The notes beneath the pieces are model-generated. The model was not told where the DNA came from. It was given only the letters and a program-made list of their open reading frames with translations, and made no database searches. This document shows, piece after piece, positions 8,879-19,729 of a stretch of DNA of 64,000 nucleotides; position 1 is the stretch's first letter, and each line of letters begins with the position of its first letter. Made by a program: the position numbers and the translations under genes. Origin of the DNA: Gracilibacillus salinarum (GTDB lineage: Bacteria; Bacillota; Bacilli; Bacillales; Amphibacillaceae); contig NZ_CP095071.1 of assembly GCF_022919575.1 (NCBI RefSeq), forward strand, positions 2,542,001 to 2,606,000. Direction: 5' to 3'.

Positions 8879-10834
8879 TTAATCCATATATCGATATTCC
8901 ATCAATCGCTTCAACATCTCAATCTCTTCTAACAATTCCTTCCCAACGTTCGTTTCCCTTACTTTTTTCCGTTCCATTTCTTTATCCACTACCCGTCTGA
9001 CAGAAAGAACGTCAGCGCCGTTGTTAATCACCTGCTCTTTCGAGTTAAAATGCTGATGGGCAACGAGCTGCATACCGAAAGAATTATAAAGCAGCGTGTA
9101 ACCCGCAATACCGGTAGTAGATTGATAGGCTTTGGAGAAACCACCATCAATGACGATCATTTTGCTATTAGCTTTGATCGGGTTCTCCCCTTCAATTTCC
9201 TTTACCGGCGTATGGCCGTTAATAATATGGCCCTGATCGGGATCAAGCTCAAACTCCTCCAGTAATTTACGACAGACCGCCTCGTCTTCTCTTAAATAAT
9301 AATACGGATTTTTCTTTTCTTTATGCGATGCTTTGTCATCGATAAAATAGCGCTCAAAGGTTGTCATTGCCCGTTTACCAAACAACGAGGAATACTCCCC
9401 TGTCCACAAATACCAGACCATATCGGTTGCCAGATCATCAGTCCGATCCCGATGAGAAAAAGAATATTGTAAATAGTGTTCAAACTGATCGAGCAGTGCT
9501 CTTCCCTTATAGGTTTCGCCCTCGATCTCCATCTGCTCCATCTCGCCAGCTTCGTTGAGTGGAATACAGCCGTGAATCAATAGGTTGCCATTATAGCGCA
9601 AGTAGAGATTCCCTTTTTTCATTAAGAATTTCATGTGTCGTGCCAGTTTTTCTGAGTGCTGCACCGACAGTAACAGCTTATTCATCACTTCTTCTTCTTC
9701 TTCGAGTAACCTGGCTGGGTCAGCTGGATCAATCGTGGCAAAGCAGGTATTCTGAAGCGAATAGGTATTACCATAAAGCGTTATTTCGTTATTCTGATAA
9801 TCTACCTTTTCCAACACCAAGCGTTCCGACATATTGAAAAAGTCCCGGCGCTTAATAATTGGACTTTCCAGTTTAAACTGAATCATTGCAATCGCCTGAT
9901 GGATCTTGGTGATTTGTAATGTTTCATGATCTGACAGCGGTTTGTCCTTGTGCTCTTTCGGGCGAAAAGGTACATTGTCATCGTAATATTTCTCAGCCAG
10001 CGTCAACAGCGGACGAAGGTTAATGCCGTAGACATCTTCAATAATGTCGAGGTTATCATAGCGTGCACAGATTCGGATAATATTTGCCAGACACACCTTA
10101 GAACCTGCAAAGGCACCTAGCCAGAGCACATCATGATTCCCCCACTGAATATCGAGGGAATGATAGTTGATCAAGGTATCCATGATTTTATCAGGGTCTG
10201 GTCCCCGATCATAGATATCACCAACGACATGGAGGTGATCGACGATAAGTCGTTGGATGGTATAGGCGAGACCTGTAATTAATTTCTCCGATTGACCGAG
10301 TGTAATGATTTGTTGCAGTATCATTTCATAGTAGGATTTCTTGTTGGAATACTTATCTGATTTGTACAGCAATTCTTCGATAACATAGACGAATTGCTCT
10401 GGTAAAGCTTTGCGCAGCTTGGAACGCGTATATTTCGATGAGGCATATGGAATCAGTGTAATCATGTTACAAATCGTTTCCTGATACCACTCGTGCAGCT
10501 CGTCTTTGCTGGAGAATTTATTTTTCATTAATTTAATTTTATCTTCGGGATAGTAGACCAGCGTGGCAAAGTCATCAATCTCCTGATCTGTTAATCTATC
10601 TTTGAAAATATCAGTAATTTTCTCTTTTACCTTCCCGGATCCATTACGGAGCACATGCTGAAAGGCGTGATACTCACCATGCAAGTCACTGACAAAGTGC
10701 TCCGTGCCTTTCGGAAGATTTAAAATCGCTTCTAAATTAACAATTTCCGTAACTACTTTCTCTTCGCAATCATATTTTTCTGCAAGCAAATCTAAGTATT
10801 TCGTATTCACCGTGACAATATCCCCCTTATACAA
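8879..10834 (-). CDS. fbp: Fructose-1,6-bisphosphatase, class III
   Basis: About 650 residues, close to the Bacillus enzyme (about 670). It hydrolyses fructose 1,6-bisphosphate to fructose 6-phosphate in gluconeogenesis. Metallophosphatase motifs are in order: [36 protein letters not shown] and INGHTPVKE. The internal [15 protein letters not shown] and [16 protein letters not shown] stretches are class III Firmicute signatures. The start is uncertain: a TTG at 10834 gives the longest frame, while a GTG at 10810 lies 11 bp after AAGGGGG and may be the real start. Single gene, convergent with the oxidoreductase. Confidence 0.95.
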   Translation of the reverse strand: MYKGDIVTVNTKYLDLLAEKYDCEEKVVTEIVNLEAILNLPKGTEHFVSDLHGEYHAFQHVLRNGSGKVKEKITDIFKDRLTDQEIDDFATLVYYPEDKIKLMKNKFSSKDELHEWYQETICNMITLIPYASSKYTRSKLRKALPEQFVYVIEELLYKSDKYSNKKSYYEMILQQIITLGQSEKLITGLAYTIQRLIVDHLHVVGDIYDRGPDPDKIMDTLINYHSLDIQWGNHDVLWLGAFAGSKVCLANIIRICARYDNLDIIEDVYGINLRPLLTLAEKYYDDNVPFRPKEHKDKPLSDHETLQITKIHQAIAMIQFKLESPIIKRRDFFNMSERLVLEKVDYQNNEITLYGNTYSLQNTCFATIDPADPARLLEEEEEVMNKLLLSVQHSEKLARHMKFLMKKGNLYLRYNGNLLIHGCIPLNEAGEMEQMEIEGETYKGRALLDQFEHYLQYSFSHRDRTDDLATDMVWYLWTGEYSSLFGKRAMTTFERYFIDDKASHKEKKNPYYYLREDEAVCRKLLEEFELDPDQGHIINGHTPVKEIEGENPIKANSKMIVIDGGFSKAYQSTTGIAGYTLLYNSFGMQLVAHQHFNSKEQVINNGADVLSVRRVVDKEMERKKVRETNVGKELLEEIEMLKRLMEYRYMD

Positions 10835-10965
10835 CTAACAAAATATATCCTATATTGTAACAATAAACACAACATATATCTATTGATATGTTATAAAATA
10901 CAACACAAATAATTAAAAAGCATATAATAATTTATTTAGGGGTATACATCTGATTGGTCTAACGG

Positions 10966-11123
10966 GGTACCTATAGTACGGATTATGTAAAGTGGAGCTG
11001 TAATATTAAAAGTCCATTTTGATATGGAGTGGTTGGCCGAAGCGGTATCCCAGCACATTAAAAATCTCAATATGGATGCTTGGCAGCGATGGCTAGCATT
11101 ACATAATCCATATTATAGGAACC
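10966..11123. mobile_element. Short (about 158 bp) derivative of the TTCCTATAATATGG MITE
   Basis: Ends in inverted orientation read GGTACCTATAGTACGGATTA and, in complement, GGTTCCTATAATATGGATTA, each continuing TGTAA. The interior keeps only the right part of the core (GGAGTGGTTGGCCGAAGCGG, TATCCCAGCACAT). It looks like an internal-deletion copy of the element at 4374-4971. Confidence 0.65.
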
Positions 11124-11421
11124 CGTATTTTTATTTTCTCGATCTTGGAGCTTAATAATGATGGAATACATATTTACGTATAAATAAAGAATATGTCTAG
11201 GGAATTGGCGTTATCTAATAAAAATAGCCTTTACCCATTTGCTGAGGACAAGGGGGCTATTTTTTGTGTTAAACCAACGCAACGATTAATTCCTTATGAT
11301 TATATCAATCACAAAAATGGGTATAGTGAATAAGGAGATGGTTACTAAAAAGTGCCTTCTTCACATGGCGCACTATTTTTATTACACTGTACAAGCAACA
11401 TGATATAAGGAGATGATTGAA
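11124..11421. other. Intergenic stretch with an orphan hairpin
   Basis: No gene is supported here. At about 11219-11265 an inverted repeat AAAAATAGCC...GGCTATTTTTT with a terminal T run looks like an orphan terminator with no gene directly upstream on the plus strand, possibly left from a lost gene or ending read-through from the MITE. Confidence 0.4.
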
Positions 11422-11919
11422 TTGAATAAAACCTATCCACGTGCTTTTTCACATATTGGACTGTCTGTTCCGGACTTGGACGAGGCAGTAAAATTCTATA
11501 CCGAGGTACTTGGCTGGTATGTCATTATGGAGCCATCCGTTGTGGAGGAGGACGATAGTGCGATTGGCCAGATGTGTACAGATGTCTTCGGTGCCGGATT
11601 TGGGCAATTCCGAATCGCACACTTGTCCACTTCAGACAAAGTCGGGATCGAAATGTTTGAGTTTGCAAACAATGAAACACCAGAGAATAATTTTGAATAT
11701 TGGAAAACAGGTATTTTTCACTTCTGTGTACAGGACCCGGACGTAGAAGGACTAGCAGAGAAAATCGTCGCACATGGCGGAAAACAGCGAATGCCTGTCC
11801 GCGAATATTATCCAAACGAAAAACCGTACAGAATGGTCTATTGCGAGGATCCTTTTGGTAATTTAATCGAGATTTACAGCCACAGTTATGAATTAACTTA
11901 TTCTGACGGTGCTTATTAA
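11422..11919 (+). CDS. VOC (glyoxalase/dioxygenase fold) family protein
   Basis: About 165 residues. Two beta-alpha-beta-beta-beta modules are visible: FSHIGLSVPDLDEAVKFYTEVLGW and GIFHFCVQDPDVEGLAEKIVAHGG. Candidate metal ligands are His (FSHIGL), His (IFHFCV) and Glu in PFGNLIEIYSHSYE. The fold serves lactoylglutathione lyases, ring-cleavage dioxygenases and antibiotic-resistance proteins; substrate unknown. An AAGGAG site touches an upstream ATG at 11413 but is 9 bp from the TTG at 11422, so the TTG is preferred. Single gene with its own terminator. Confidence 0.85.
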   Translation: MNKTYPRAFSHIGLSVPDLDEAVKFYTEVLGWYVIMEPSVVEEDDSAIGQMCTDVFGAGFGQFRIAHLSTSDKVGIEMFEFANNETPENNFEYWKTGIFHFCVQDPDVEGLAEKIVAHGGKQRMPVREYYPNEKPYRMVYCEDPFGNLIEIYSHSYELTYSDGAY

Positions 11920-11929
11920 GCAAAGGTTT

Positions 11930-11970
11930 CGGCATTCGCTTCGATTCTTAGCGGATGCCGACGTTTTTAT
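11930..11970 (+). terminator. Terminator after the VOC gene
   Basis: TCGGCATTCGCT...AGCGGATGCCGA followed by CGTTTTTAT. Strong stem with T run. Confidence 0.8.
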
Positions 11971-12255
11971 TATACTTGGTACATAGTGAATGTTCATCGC
12001 TAAGTCTGCTTCATTGATAACATTTTCTTAATAGAATAAAAGCTAATGTTAATAAAAAACGCTTTGTTTAAAGAAGACTTTCTTTCGTTCACTACAACTC
12101 TCACTTTCCTCTCTTTCGCTCGAATGTGGCCACTTGACAAACCATTGAACCACCTTGCTGTTAACCCCTTTACTTTTCTAAGTTTCTCCTATACTTTAAG
12201 GGTTAACGCCCTTCCTCTAAACCGTTACAATTACAACGGACATACCACCACGATT
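11971..12255. other. Leader region of the xylanase gene, no gene supported
   Basis: AT-rich and pyrimidine-rich on the plus strand. A 71-codon open frame here has no ribosome site and an unlikely composition. The region probably contains the xylanase promoter; no confident -35/-10 pair stands out. Confidence 0.35.
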
Positions 12256-12272
12256 TTGTAAGCGCTTCACAA
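12256..12272 (+). promoter_or_regulatory. cre-like palindrome before the xylanase gene
   Basis: TTGTAAGCGCTTCACAA has the TGTAAGCGCTT core of a CcpA site, but one extra base breaks the right half. It ends 25 bp before the xylanase start, a position where bound CcpA would block transcription or initiation. By consensus only. Confidence 0.45.
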
Positions 12273-12297
12273 TATTTTAAAATGGAGGATTGAATCT

Positions 12298-15200
12298 ATG
12301 GGTAGAAAATCGATTTCGCTATTGTTAATCATTATGCTCGTTTTCCCATCATCAAGCTTTACTCTCACCACTCAAGCAGCAAGTGCAGACATCCCCGTGT
12401 TACTTTATCACAAAATCATCGAGAATCCGTCCAATGAATGGACCGATACAAGTATTGAAAAATTTGAACGAACGATGCAATACCTTCACGACCACGACTA
12501 CCAAACCTTATCAGCTGAAGAATATGTAAAGATACAGGATGGCAAAGGAGCTCCCTCAGAAAAATCAATTTTGCTGACATTCGACGATGCGACCCCAGAT
12601 TTTATCACCAATGTGCTACCTATATTAAAGAAATATGACATGCAGGCTGTTCTTTTTGTTGTAAGTGACTGGGTTGATGGTGATTACAGCATGTCGGAAG
12701 CACAATTAAAAAGTCTTGTCGATGAACCGAATATAAGTCTTCAAAACCATTCGAAAACACATACGGAAGATGGTGTATGGACCAATAACATTACACTCGA
12801 ACAGGCCAATGAAGAAATCGCAGCAGCGAACACCTATCTGAAAACCATCACGAAACAGGATCCTGTTTTGATGGCGTATCCTTATGGTGCTTATAATGAA
12901 CAAGCCGAACAGGCCAATCAGGAAAATGGCATCAAGTATGCTTTTAAAGTCGGACACCCAAATGGAGGAGATTTTGCAATGGGACGGTATTATGTCAAAA
13001 CAGATACTAGCTTACAAGACATTGCGGAATGGATTGGCGGACCTGCACCAGATGAACAAACAGACGATGAAACAACGACTGTTTTTCACGAAACATTCGC
13101 TGATGGAAAAGGTGCAGCCATCCTAGCCGGTAATGCCACTTTAACGTCGAAATCCGATCTGTTATATGAAGGGAACGAGGATGGAAAATCAATATTAATC
13201 AGCGATCGGGCCAACAATTGGGATGGTGTTGATCTACGTTTTGATGATTTAGGTATGGAAGATGGCAAAACGTATACCATTACGGTTAAAGGTTATGTAG
13301 ATCAAAACGCAAACGTTCCAGAAGGGGCCCAAGCTTTTCTGCAAAATATCGACAGCTACGGTTGGATTGCCGGGGTTGACTTAGCCGCCGGACAATCTTT
13401 TAACCTATCTGGCCAATATACGGTCGATACGTCCGAAGATTCTGCGCTGCGCATTCAATCCAACGAAGCAGGTGCAACCGTTCCTTTCTATATTGGTGAT
13501 GTCCTTATCACTACTGTTGAAAAGGATCCGGAACAACCACCGGCACAATCCTTGGCACCAATTACTTTTGAAGACGAATCAACCGGAGGATTCGAAGGCC
13601 GATCTGGAACAGAGACATTGATCATAACAGATGAAGCCAATCATACGGATAATGGTGCTTTTTCGTTAAAAGTCGAGGACAGAACCGAAACATGGCACGG
13701 TCCCGCTCTTCCGGTTGCCGAATATGTAGCGCAAGGTGAAGAATATACGATTTCCGCCTGGGTGAAGCTGATCTCTCCTGACAATTCCGAGCTGCAGCTT
13801 TCCACGCAAGTAGGGGAAGGTGACAATGCCAGCTACAATAGTATACAAAGTAAAACAGTCAGTAAAGCAGATGGCTGGGTAAAGCTGGAAGGTACGTATC
13901 GCTACAGCAGTCTCGGTGATGGGGCATTAACGATTTATATCGAAAGTTCCAATAATGCAACTGCTTCCTTCTATGTCGACGATATTTCATTCCAGCCGAC
14001 TGGATCTGATGCGGTCGACATTGAAAAAGAGTTAACACCGATTAAAGAGATATACCAAGATGATTTTCTGATCGGTAACGCGGTATCCGCCACTGAATTC
14101 GAAGGAACGAGACTAGAGCTGCTCAAGCACCACCATAACCTTGTTACTGCAGAGAACGCGATGAAGCCTGGTGCTGCTTATAATGATCAAGGTGAATTCG
14201 ATTTCTCAGCAGAAGATGAGCTCGTCCAACAAGCGCAGGAGCAAGGGTTCAACATCCATGGACACGTCCTTGTCTGGCACCAGCAATCCAATGAATCCCT
14301 GCATACCGATGATAATGGCGATCCCTTACCTCGCGAGGAAGCATTAACAAATTTAAGAAACCACGTCAAAACATCTGTAGAGCACTTCGGCAGCAATGTC
14401 ATCTCTTGGGATGTTGTCAATGAGGCGATGAATGACAACCCGCCGAATCCATCAGACTGGAAGGGTTCCCTACGCCAATCAGGCTGGTATAAAGCAATTG
14501 GACCAGACTATATTGAACAGGCTTTTCGGGCAGCCAAAGAAGTCATTGATGAAAATGGCTGGGAGATCAAGCTCTATTACAACGACTATAATGATGATAA
14601 TCAAAACAAAGCAGAAGCTATTTATCAAATGGTCAAAGAAATTAATGCAAACTATGCCGCAGAGAACAATGGTGAGCTGCTCGTTGACGGTATTGGGATG
14701 CAGGCACACTATAACTTAAATACTAATCCTGAAAATGTCCGCCGTTCCATGGAGAAATTCATCTCGCTTGGTGTAGAAGTTGGCGTAACCGAGCTTGATG
14801 TGACAGGAGGCAGCAATTATGAACAGACAGAACAAGAAGCAAATGAGCAAGCGTACCTGTATGCACAATTATTCAAGCTCTATCAAGAACATGCCAATAG
14901 TATTTCCCGGGTAACTTTTTGGGGATTGAATGATGCTAACAGCTGGCGGGCTGAGCAAAGTCCATTATTATTTGACGATAACTTGCAGGCCAAACCAGCC
15001 TATTATGCGATCGCTGATCCGGAAACGTTCATCGACAACTATGACCCAGTAGAAAAAGATGCACGGCAAGGCGAAGCAACATTTGGCACACCAGTCATTG
15101 ACGGAACGCTTGATGACATCTGGGACAACGCAGCAGAGCTTCCTGTAGATCGCTACCAGATGGCGTGGCAAGGGGCAAACGGTGTTGCGAAAACACTATG

Positions 15201-16377
15201 GGATCAGGATCATTTATACGTCCTTGTTCAGGTCAGTGATACACAACTGGACAAATCAAGCGAAAATCCGTGGGAACAGGATTCAGTTGAAGTTTTTATC
15301 GATGAGAACAATGGCAAAACAGCTTTCTATGAAGACGATGATGGCCAATATCGAGTTAATTTCGATAATGAAACTTCTTTCAATCCAACCAGTATAGCAG
15401 AAGGCTTCGAATCTGCTACACATGTATCAGATAATGGATACATGGTAGAAATGAAGATACCGTTGCGTCATATTTCACCGGCTAACAAGCAAAAGATCGG
15501 TTTTGATGTCCAAATTAATGACGGAGCAGACGGCGCCCGCCAAAGCGCTGCTACATGGAACGACACAACCGGGGCTGGCTTCCAGGACACCTCTGTCTTC
15601 GGTGAACTTACGCTGATCGATACAGCTGAGCCAGATCCGGAAGATCCAAAAGATCCTATTGATCCGGCAGATCCTGAAGACCCGAAAGATCCAGATGAAC
15701 CAGAGAAACAAACTCGTGTTACCGTAACACCTGACGTTACCAATGGCGAAGCAACGATCGAAACTGATTCGCTTCATATATTAGCTGATCAAGGCGAATT
15801 ACTGATCGATTTAGCTGGCCACAATGACTCTATCAACCTGTCATTTACTTCAGAACAAATAAAATGGCTGAAGGAACATGATATAACGATCCTCATCCAA
15901 TTAAAAAATGTCAGCTTGCAACTCGCTGCAGCTAATTTCACGAATGGATCCGAGGCAGCAACGATCCACTTAGAGCGCTTAGCTGATATCGATAACGCAT
16001 TAAGTGTGGTCTACGACTTTGAAATCAAACAAGGCGACAAACAAATAGACACCTTTGAGGAAAAAGTAACGCTGCGTTTTTCTGTTGAAAGCGACAACGT
16101 AAAGGATAAAAATCAGGTGCAGCTGTTCTATTGGAACCCAGAGACTGAAGAATGGGAAGCAATTGGCGGAGAATGGCAGGATGGAAACGTGACAGCACAA
16201 ACCAGTCACTTAAGCACCTATACCGTTTTCGAACAGGAAGCGAAGGAACAACAGCCTGCTACGGACGATGGGCAAACATTGCCTGACACTGCTACTTCGA
16301 CGTATCAGTATTTGTTGGCAGGGATGTTGCTCCTTATAGGTGGCATATTTTTCCTCGTTATAAGAAGAAAAGCATAA
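12298..16377 (+). CDS. Giant sortase-anchored multidomain xylanase: deacetylase, two CBMs, GH10, CBM9, LPDTA anchor
   Basis: 1359 residues, ATG after GGAGG. Order: signal peptide; NodB/CE4 polysaccharide deacetylase (about 33-255, metal Asp in TFDD at 94-97, His at 151 and 155); two jelly-roll CBM22/CBM4-like modules (about 263-405, 420-565); GH10 endoxylanase (about 575-915) with acid/base Glu709 in WDVVNEAMN and nucleophile Glu832 in VTELDV; CBM9-like module (about 935-1105); Asp-Pro linker; a beta-rich domain; LPDTA at 1328-1332, a membrane segment and RRKA tail. It would deacetylate and cut xylan while held on the wall. Membrane-proximal DNA from about 15706 on is nearly identical to the next gene. 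LPDTA differs from LPXTG and resembles substrates of Bacillus class D sortase (YhcS). Confidence 0.93.
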   Translation: MGRKSISLLLIIMLVFPSSSFTLTTQAASADIPVLLYHKIIENPSNEWTDTSIEKFERTMQYLHDHDYQTLSAEEYVKIQDGKGAPSEKSILLTFDDATPDFITNVLPILKKYDMQAVLFVVSDWVDGDYSMSEAQLKSLVDEPNISLQNHSKTHTEDGVWTNNITLEQANEEIAAANTYLKTITKQDPVLMAYPYGAYNEQAEQANQENGIKYAFKVGHPNGGDFAMGRYYVKTDTSLQDIAEWIGGPAPDEQTDDETTTVFHETFADGKGAAILAGNATLTSKSDLLYEGNEDGKSILISDRANNWDGVDLRFDDLGMEDGKTYTITVKGYVDQNANVPEGAQAFLQNIDSYGWIAGVDLAAGQSFNLSGQYTVDTSEDSALRIQSNEAGATVPFYIGDVLITTVEKDPEQPPAQSLAPITFEDESTGGFEGRSGTETLIITDEANHTDNGAFSLKVEDRTETWHGPALPVAEYVAQGEEYTISAWVKLISPDNSELQLSTQVGEGDNASYNSIQSKTVSKADGWVKLEGTYRYSSLGDGALTIYIESSNNATASFYVDDISFQPTGSDAVDIEKELTPIKEIYQDDFLIGNAVSATEFEGTRLELLKHHHNLVTAENAMKPGAAYNDQGEFDFSAEDELVQQAQEQGFNIHGHVLVWHQQSNESLHTDDNGDPLPREEALTNLRNHVKTSVEHFGSNVISWDVVNEAMNDNPPNPSDWKGSLRQSGWYKAIGPDYIEQAFRAAKEVIDENGWEIKLYYNDYNDDNQNKAEAIYQMVKEINANYAAENNGELLVDGIGMQAHYNLNTNPENVRRSMEKFISLGVEVGVTELDVTGGSNYEQTEQEANEQAYLYAQLFKLYQEHANSISRVTFWGLNDANSWRAEQSPLLFDDNLQAKPAYYAIADPETFIDNYDPVEKDARQGEATFGTPVIDGTLDDIWDNAAELPVDRYQMAWQGANGVAKTLWDQDHLYVLVQVSDTQLDKSSENPWEQDSVEVFIDENNGKTAFYEDDDGQYRVNFDNETSFNPTSIAEGFESATHVSDNGYMVEMKIPLRHISPANKQKIGFDVQINDGADGARQSAATWNDTTGAGFQDTSVFGELTLIDTAEPDPEDPKDPIDPADPEDPKDPDEPEKQTRVTVTPDVTNGEATIETDSLHILADQGELLIDLAGHNDSINLSFTSEQIKWLKEHDITILIQLKNVSLQLAAANFTNGSEAATIHLERLADIDNALSVVYDFEIKQGDKQIDTFEEKVTLRFSVESDNVKDKNQVQLFYWNPETEEWEAIGGEWQDGNVTAQTSHLSTYTVFEQEAKEQQPATDDGQTLPDTATSTYQYLLAGMLLLIGGIFFLVIRRKA
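15706..16364 (+). repeat. Direct repeat, copy 1: shared C-terminal domain plus anchor
   Basis: This stretch is about 95% identical at DNA level to 18846-19504. It encodes the EKQTRVT...[16 protein letters not shown] module. The high identity, including synonymous sites, implies recent duplication or gene conversion between the two surface-protein genes. Confidence 0.85.
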
Positions 16378-16386
16378 TCTTATATA

Positions 16387-16428
16387 AAAACAAACCAAAT
16401 CACGCATATGATTTGGTTTGTTTCTTTT
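16387..16428 (+). terminator. Terminator after the xylanase gene
   Basis: AAACAAACCAAATCA / TGATTTGGTTTGTTT, followed by CTTTTTG. A 15-bp stem. Confidence 0.85.
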
Positions 16429-16584
16429 TGTGCAAAGATACTACAATTTCCGCTCTCTCTATCAATATAAACTTCACACAATTTTAACAGTTTCCCTACA
16501 TTTATTTAACATACAGTCCTTAGAGTGGTTTGTGTGGTTACTTAATTTCAAAATTTGCAGAAGAAAAGGAGAAATCAAAAAGTT

Positions 16585-19524
16585 ATGAAATTCATAAAAC
16601 AAATCGCAATAATATTACTTGCAGTGCTGATTATGGCACCTTCTCAGCTTCCTGTTCAGGCCGCTAATCAATATTCTGATATGGAGCAATCAAAGCCTTC
16701 AAAACCACAAGGAACTACTGAAGTACTAAATACAGATGCTCCAGATGTCGAACAACCTTTACCAGCAGTAGATAATGGCGGAAATGCTAATGATTCTATC
16801 TTAAAAAATATATCTGCTACTAACCCTTTTATAAATATCTTAGATGGTTTTGATCAGGTCTGGTCTATGAATCAATCAGATTGGAGAGACGGAACAGCGT
16901 TAACCATACCTGGTGCAAATGGTGAGGTTGCTAAATATGGTGACGGACCTACCGTGTATTTTGATGGATATAAAAATGATGAGACAAAGGCAGTAGCGGA
17001 TAAGCTTACATATGCTAACGCAGAAATCAGGGATCCGGAGACTTGGACAGCTAACATAAAATATGTAGAAGACGTTACGAAAGACAGAACGGATGAAGAG
17101 GCGTTAGCAGCCTACTATGATGACCAAAGAGATAAGATATACAGTATGATGGAAGCTTATGGTCCTTTAGCGAATACCTACGCAGATATTGTCAATCCGG
17201 TCACAAGTGTTGTCAGGTCAGCAGAGGATATGAATAGCGTACTTGAAGAAACGACTGTTGAGGACCAGGCACAAGGAATGGGACAATGGGAGGAATCTGA
17301 ACTGTCAGATGCAATGGATTTAGTTCATTTAATCAGATTTAGAAATCCTTCTTCGTCAAATCCTTCTAAGTACTTTTTCTCCTCTCCGAGACCGTACAGA
17401 ATGAATGCAACCGGAGAAGTGATAGAAGTTGTTGATGAGAACGGTTTACCTGTTTGGGATACCATCGGCAGCGGTGAAAGTACAGTAGAAGAATTACCTT
17501 CAGGTGGTAAAAAAGAAACAGGAGAAAGACATTATCAGCAATATGAAACAAATGTGGAAGTTATTCCTGCGTTAGAATATGTAAAAAGAAAAGCAGAAGA
17601 CGGAAGAGGCAAAGACGGAGCTTTTCCTAGCGGGCATACAAGTGCCTCTTATCTTTCCACGTTCGGATTTGCATACGCAACACCAGAAAGATATGCTGAG
17701 TTTTTAACAAGAGCAGCTCAAATGGGAGAAAATAGAATTGTGACTGGCATGCACTCTCCTCTTGATGTTATCGGTGCAAGAATACAATCAACCGCAATGA
17801 CTGCCTATGCATACAATCTTTCCGAAAACCAAGAGGTATTGGATAAAGCTTATCAAAATGCTGGACAAGTATTCGGTGAAATAGCTGCATCACAAGATAT
17901 GAGCTTGTACGAATATGCACATACCGTAACAGAGGATTATACGTTTGAAAGTGCGTACGATGAAGAGAAGTGGGAAGATCATGAAGCAAATAAAGCATTC
18001 TATCGGGAAAAACTAACTTACGGATTACCTCAAACAGGAACAAAAGGTCTAGACCCTGTAGTACCTAAAGGGGCAGAAGTTTTATTAGAAACTCGTCAGC
18101 CTTATTTAACAGATAGCCAACGCAGAGAAGTATTATATACCACAGAAATTGATTCAGGTTATCCTGTCATAGACGAATCCAATGGTTGGGGCAGACTTGA
18201 TTTGGTCACAGCATCTGATGGATATGGTGCGTTTCTAAGCAATGTAACCGTGAATATGGATGCTTCAAAAGGAAGATTCAATGCCCATGATTGGTGGAGA
18301 AATGATATTACTGGCAGTGGTATGCTTACAAAGCAAGGAACAGGGACCCTTACATTGACAGGTACTAATAGTTATTCAGGAGGCACATTGCTACAAGGGG
18401 GAACGCTAGAAGCTACTTCTGCGACTGCTTTTGGAGAAGGCGATCTTTATGTAGAAAATGGTACAGTTTTAGTTAATGCAGATGAACAACTGAAGGTAAA
18501 TGGCAACGTAACAATGGAAGCCGGAAGCCTAAATATTGCAATGGATAATGACAGAACGCAATTAAATATAGATGGACAGATATACCTTGATGGTGGCGAT
18601 CTGAACTTGGATCTTTCTGATTATGAAATAGACCAGTCTGCAGATATTACTTTAATGACTGCCAACCAGGTAAAAGGTACATTCGATAATGTGACAGCTG
18701 GTGTTTACGATGTCTCTGTCACTTACAACAATGATAGTGTCGTTGCACATATTGATGAAATCGATACTTCTGATCCGGAAGATCCCGAAGAGCCCGTCAA
18801 TCCAGAAGATCCAAAAGATCCTGCTGATCCGGAAGATCCAGAAGAACCGGAGAAACAAACTCGCGTTACCTTAACACCTGACGTTACCAATGGCGAAGCA
18901 ACGATCGAAACTGATTCGCTTCATATATTAGCCGATCAAGGTGAATTACCGATCGATTTAGCTGGCCACAATGACTCTATCAACCTGTCATTTACTTCAG
19001 AACAAATAAAATGGCTGAAGGAACATGATATAACGATCCTCATCCAGTTGAAAAATGTAAGCTTGCAACTCGCTGCCGTTAATTTCACGAATGGATCCGA
19101 GGCAGCAACGATCCAGTTAGAACGTTTAGCTGATATCGATGACGCATTAAGTGTGGTCTACGACTTTGAAATCAAACAAGGCGACAAACAAATAGATACC
19201 TTTGAGGAAAAAGTAACGCTGCGTTTTTCTGTGGATAGCGACAACGTAAAGGATAAAAATCAGGTGCAACTGTTCTATTGGAACCCAGAGACTGAAGAAT
19301 GGGAAGCAATTGGCGGAGAATGGCAGGATGGAAACGTGACAGCACAAACCGGTCACTTCAGCACCTATACCGTTTTCGAACAGGAAGTGAAAGAACAGCA
19401 GCCTGCTACGGACGATGGGCAAACATTGCCTGACACTGCTACTTCGACGTATCAGTATTTGTTGGCAGGGATGTTATTCTTCTTAAGTGGCGTGATCTTT
19501 CTCTTCATAAGAAGAAAAGCATAG
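16585..19524 (+). CDS. Sortase-anchored PAP2/class A-type acid phosphatase with autotransporter-type beta repeat
   Basis: 979 residues from ATG 16585; the AAAGGAG site lies inside the longer TTG frame at 16555, so that start is rejected. Signal peptide to PVQA-ANQ. The phosphatase domain (about 90-480) carries KYFFSSPRP (K-x6-RP), PSGHT (348-352) and R384...H390...D394 in NRIVTGMHSPLDV, the three PAP2/acid phosphatase signatures. Then TLTLTGTNSYSGGTLLQGGT, a passenger-associated beta repeat usually seen in Gram-negative autotransporters. Asp/Glu-Pro linker, the same C-terminal domain as the xylanase, LPDTA (948-952), membrane segment and RRKA. It probably releases phosphate from organic esters at the cell surface. 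The first two-thirds is AT-richer than the shared tail, which suggests a chimera. Confidence 0.9.
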   Translation: MKFIKQIAIILLAVLIMAPSQLPVQAANQYSDMEQSKPSKPQGTTEVLNTDAPDVEQPLPAVDNGGNANDSILKNISATNPFINILDGFDQVWSMNQSDWRDGTALTIPGANGEVAKYGDGPTVYFDGYKNDETKAVADKLTYANAEIRDPETWTANIKYVEDVTKDRTDEEALAAYYDDQRDKIYSMMEAYGPLANTYADIVNPVTSVVRSAEDMNSVLEETTVEDQAQGMGQWEESELSDAMDLVHLIRFRNPSSSNPSKYFFSSPRPYRMNATGEVIEVVDENGLPVWDTIGSGESTVEELPSGGKKETGERHYQQYETNVEVIPALEYVKRKAEDGRGKDGAFPSGHTSASYLSTFGFAYATPERYAEFLTRAAQMGENRIVTGMHSPLDVIGARIQSTAMTAYAYNLSENQEVLDKAYQNAGQVFGEIAASQDMSLYEYAHTVTEDYTFESAYDEEKWEDHEANKAFYREKLTYGLPQTGTKGLDPVVPKGAEVLLETRQPYLTDSQRREVLYTTEIDSGYPVIDESNGWGRLDLVTASDGYGAFLSNVTVNMDASKGRFNAHDWWRNDITGSGMLTKQGTGTLTLTGTNSYSGGTLLQGGTLEATSATAFGEGDLYVENGTVLVNADEQLKVNGNVTMEAGSLNIAMDNDRTQLNIDGQIYLDGGDLNLDLSDYEIDQSADITLMTANQVKGTFDNVTAGVYDVSVTYNNDSVVAHIDEIDTSDPEDPEEPVNPEDPKDPADPEDPEEPEKQTRVTLTPDVTNGEATIETDSLHILADQGELPIDLAGHNDSINLSFTSEQIKWLKEHDITILIQLKNVSLQLAAVNFTNGSEAATIQLERLADIDDALSVVYDFEIKQGDKQIDTFEEKVTLRFSVDSDNVKDKNQVQLFYWNPETEEWEAIGGEWQDGNVTAQTGHFSTYTVFEQEVKEQQPATDDGQTLPDTATSTYQYLLAGMLFFLSGVIFLFIRRKA
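18846..19504 (+). repeat. Direct repeat, copy 2: shared C-terminal domain plus anchor
   Basis: Partner of 15706-16364, separated by about 3.1 kb. Differences are mostly single bases; a few are nonsynonymous (for example Ala/Val in QLAA/V-NFTNG). Confidence 0.85.
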
Positions 19525-19555
19525 CCGATATTTGAGTAAATATATGAAAATAATT

Positions 19556-19596
19556 AGCAAACCAAATCATCATTGATTTGGTTTGCTTTTGTTTTG
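19556..19596 (+). terminator. Terminator after the phosphatase gene
   Basis: AGCAAACCAAATCA / TGATTTGGTTTGCT then TTTGTTTTGG. The stem resembles the one after the xylanase gene, so the duplicated segment may once have included the terminator. Confidence 0.85.
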
Positions 19597-19729
19597 GTAT
19601 GTTCACACCATTTAATCATTACAATATAGTCGTAGTGAAAAAATGAAACTTTCAATAGTTTTAATCGTATTATAGTAATACCTTAGATAAAGTTAAGACA
19701 TTTCTAAAATATATGGAGGGATAGATATT

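Noticed and set aside
12046..12261. 71-codon frame before the xylanase gene
   Set aside because: No ribosome site, low-complexity hydrophobic composition, overlaps the presumed promoter and cre-like site.
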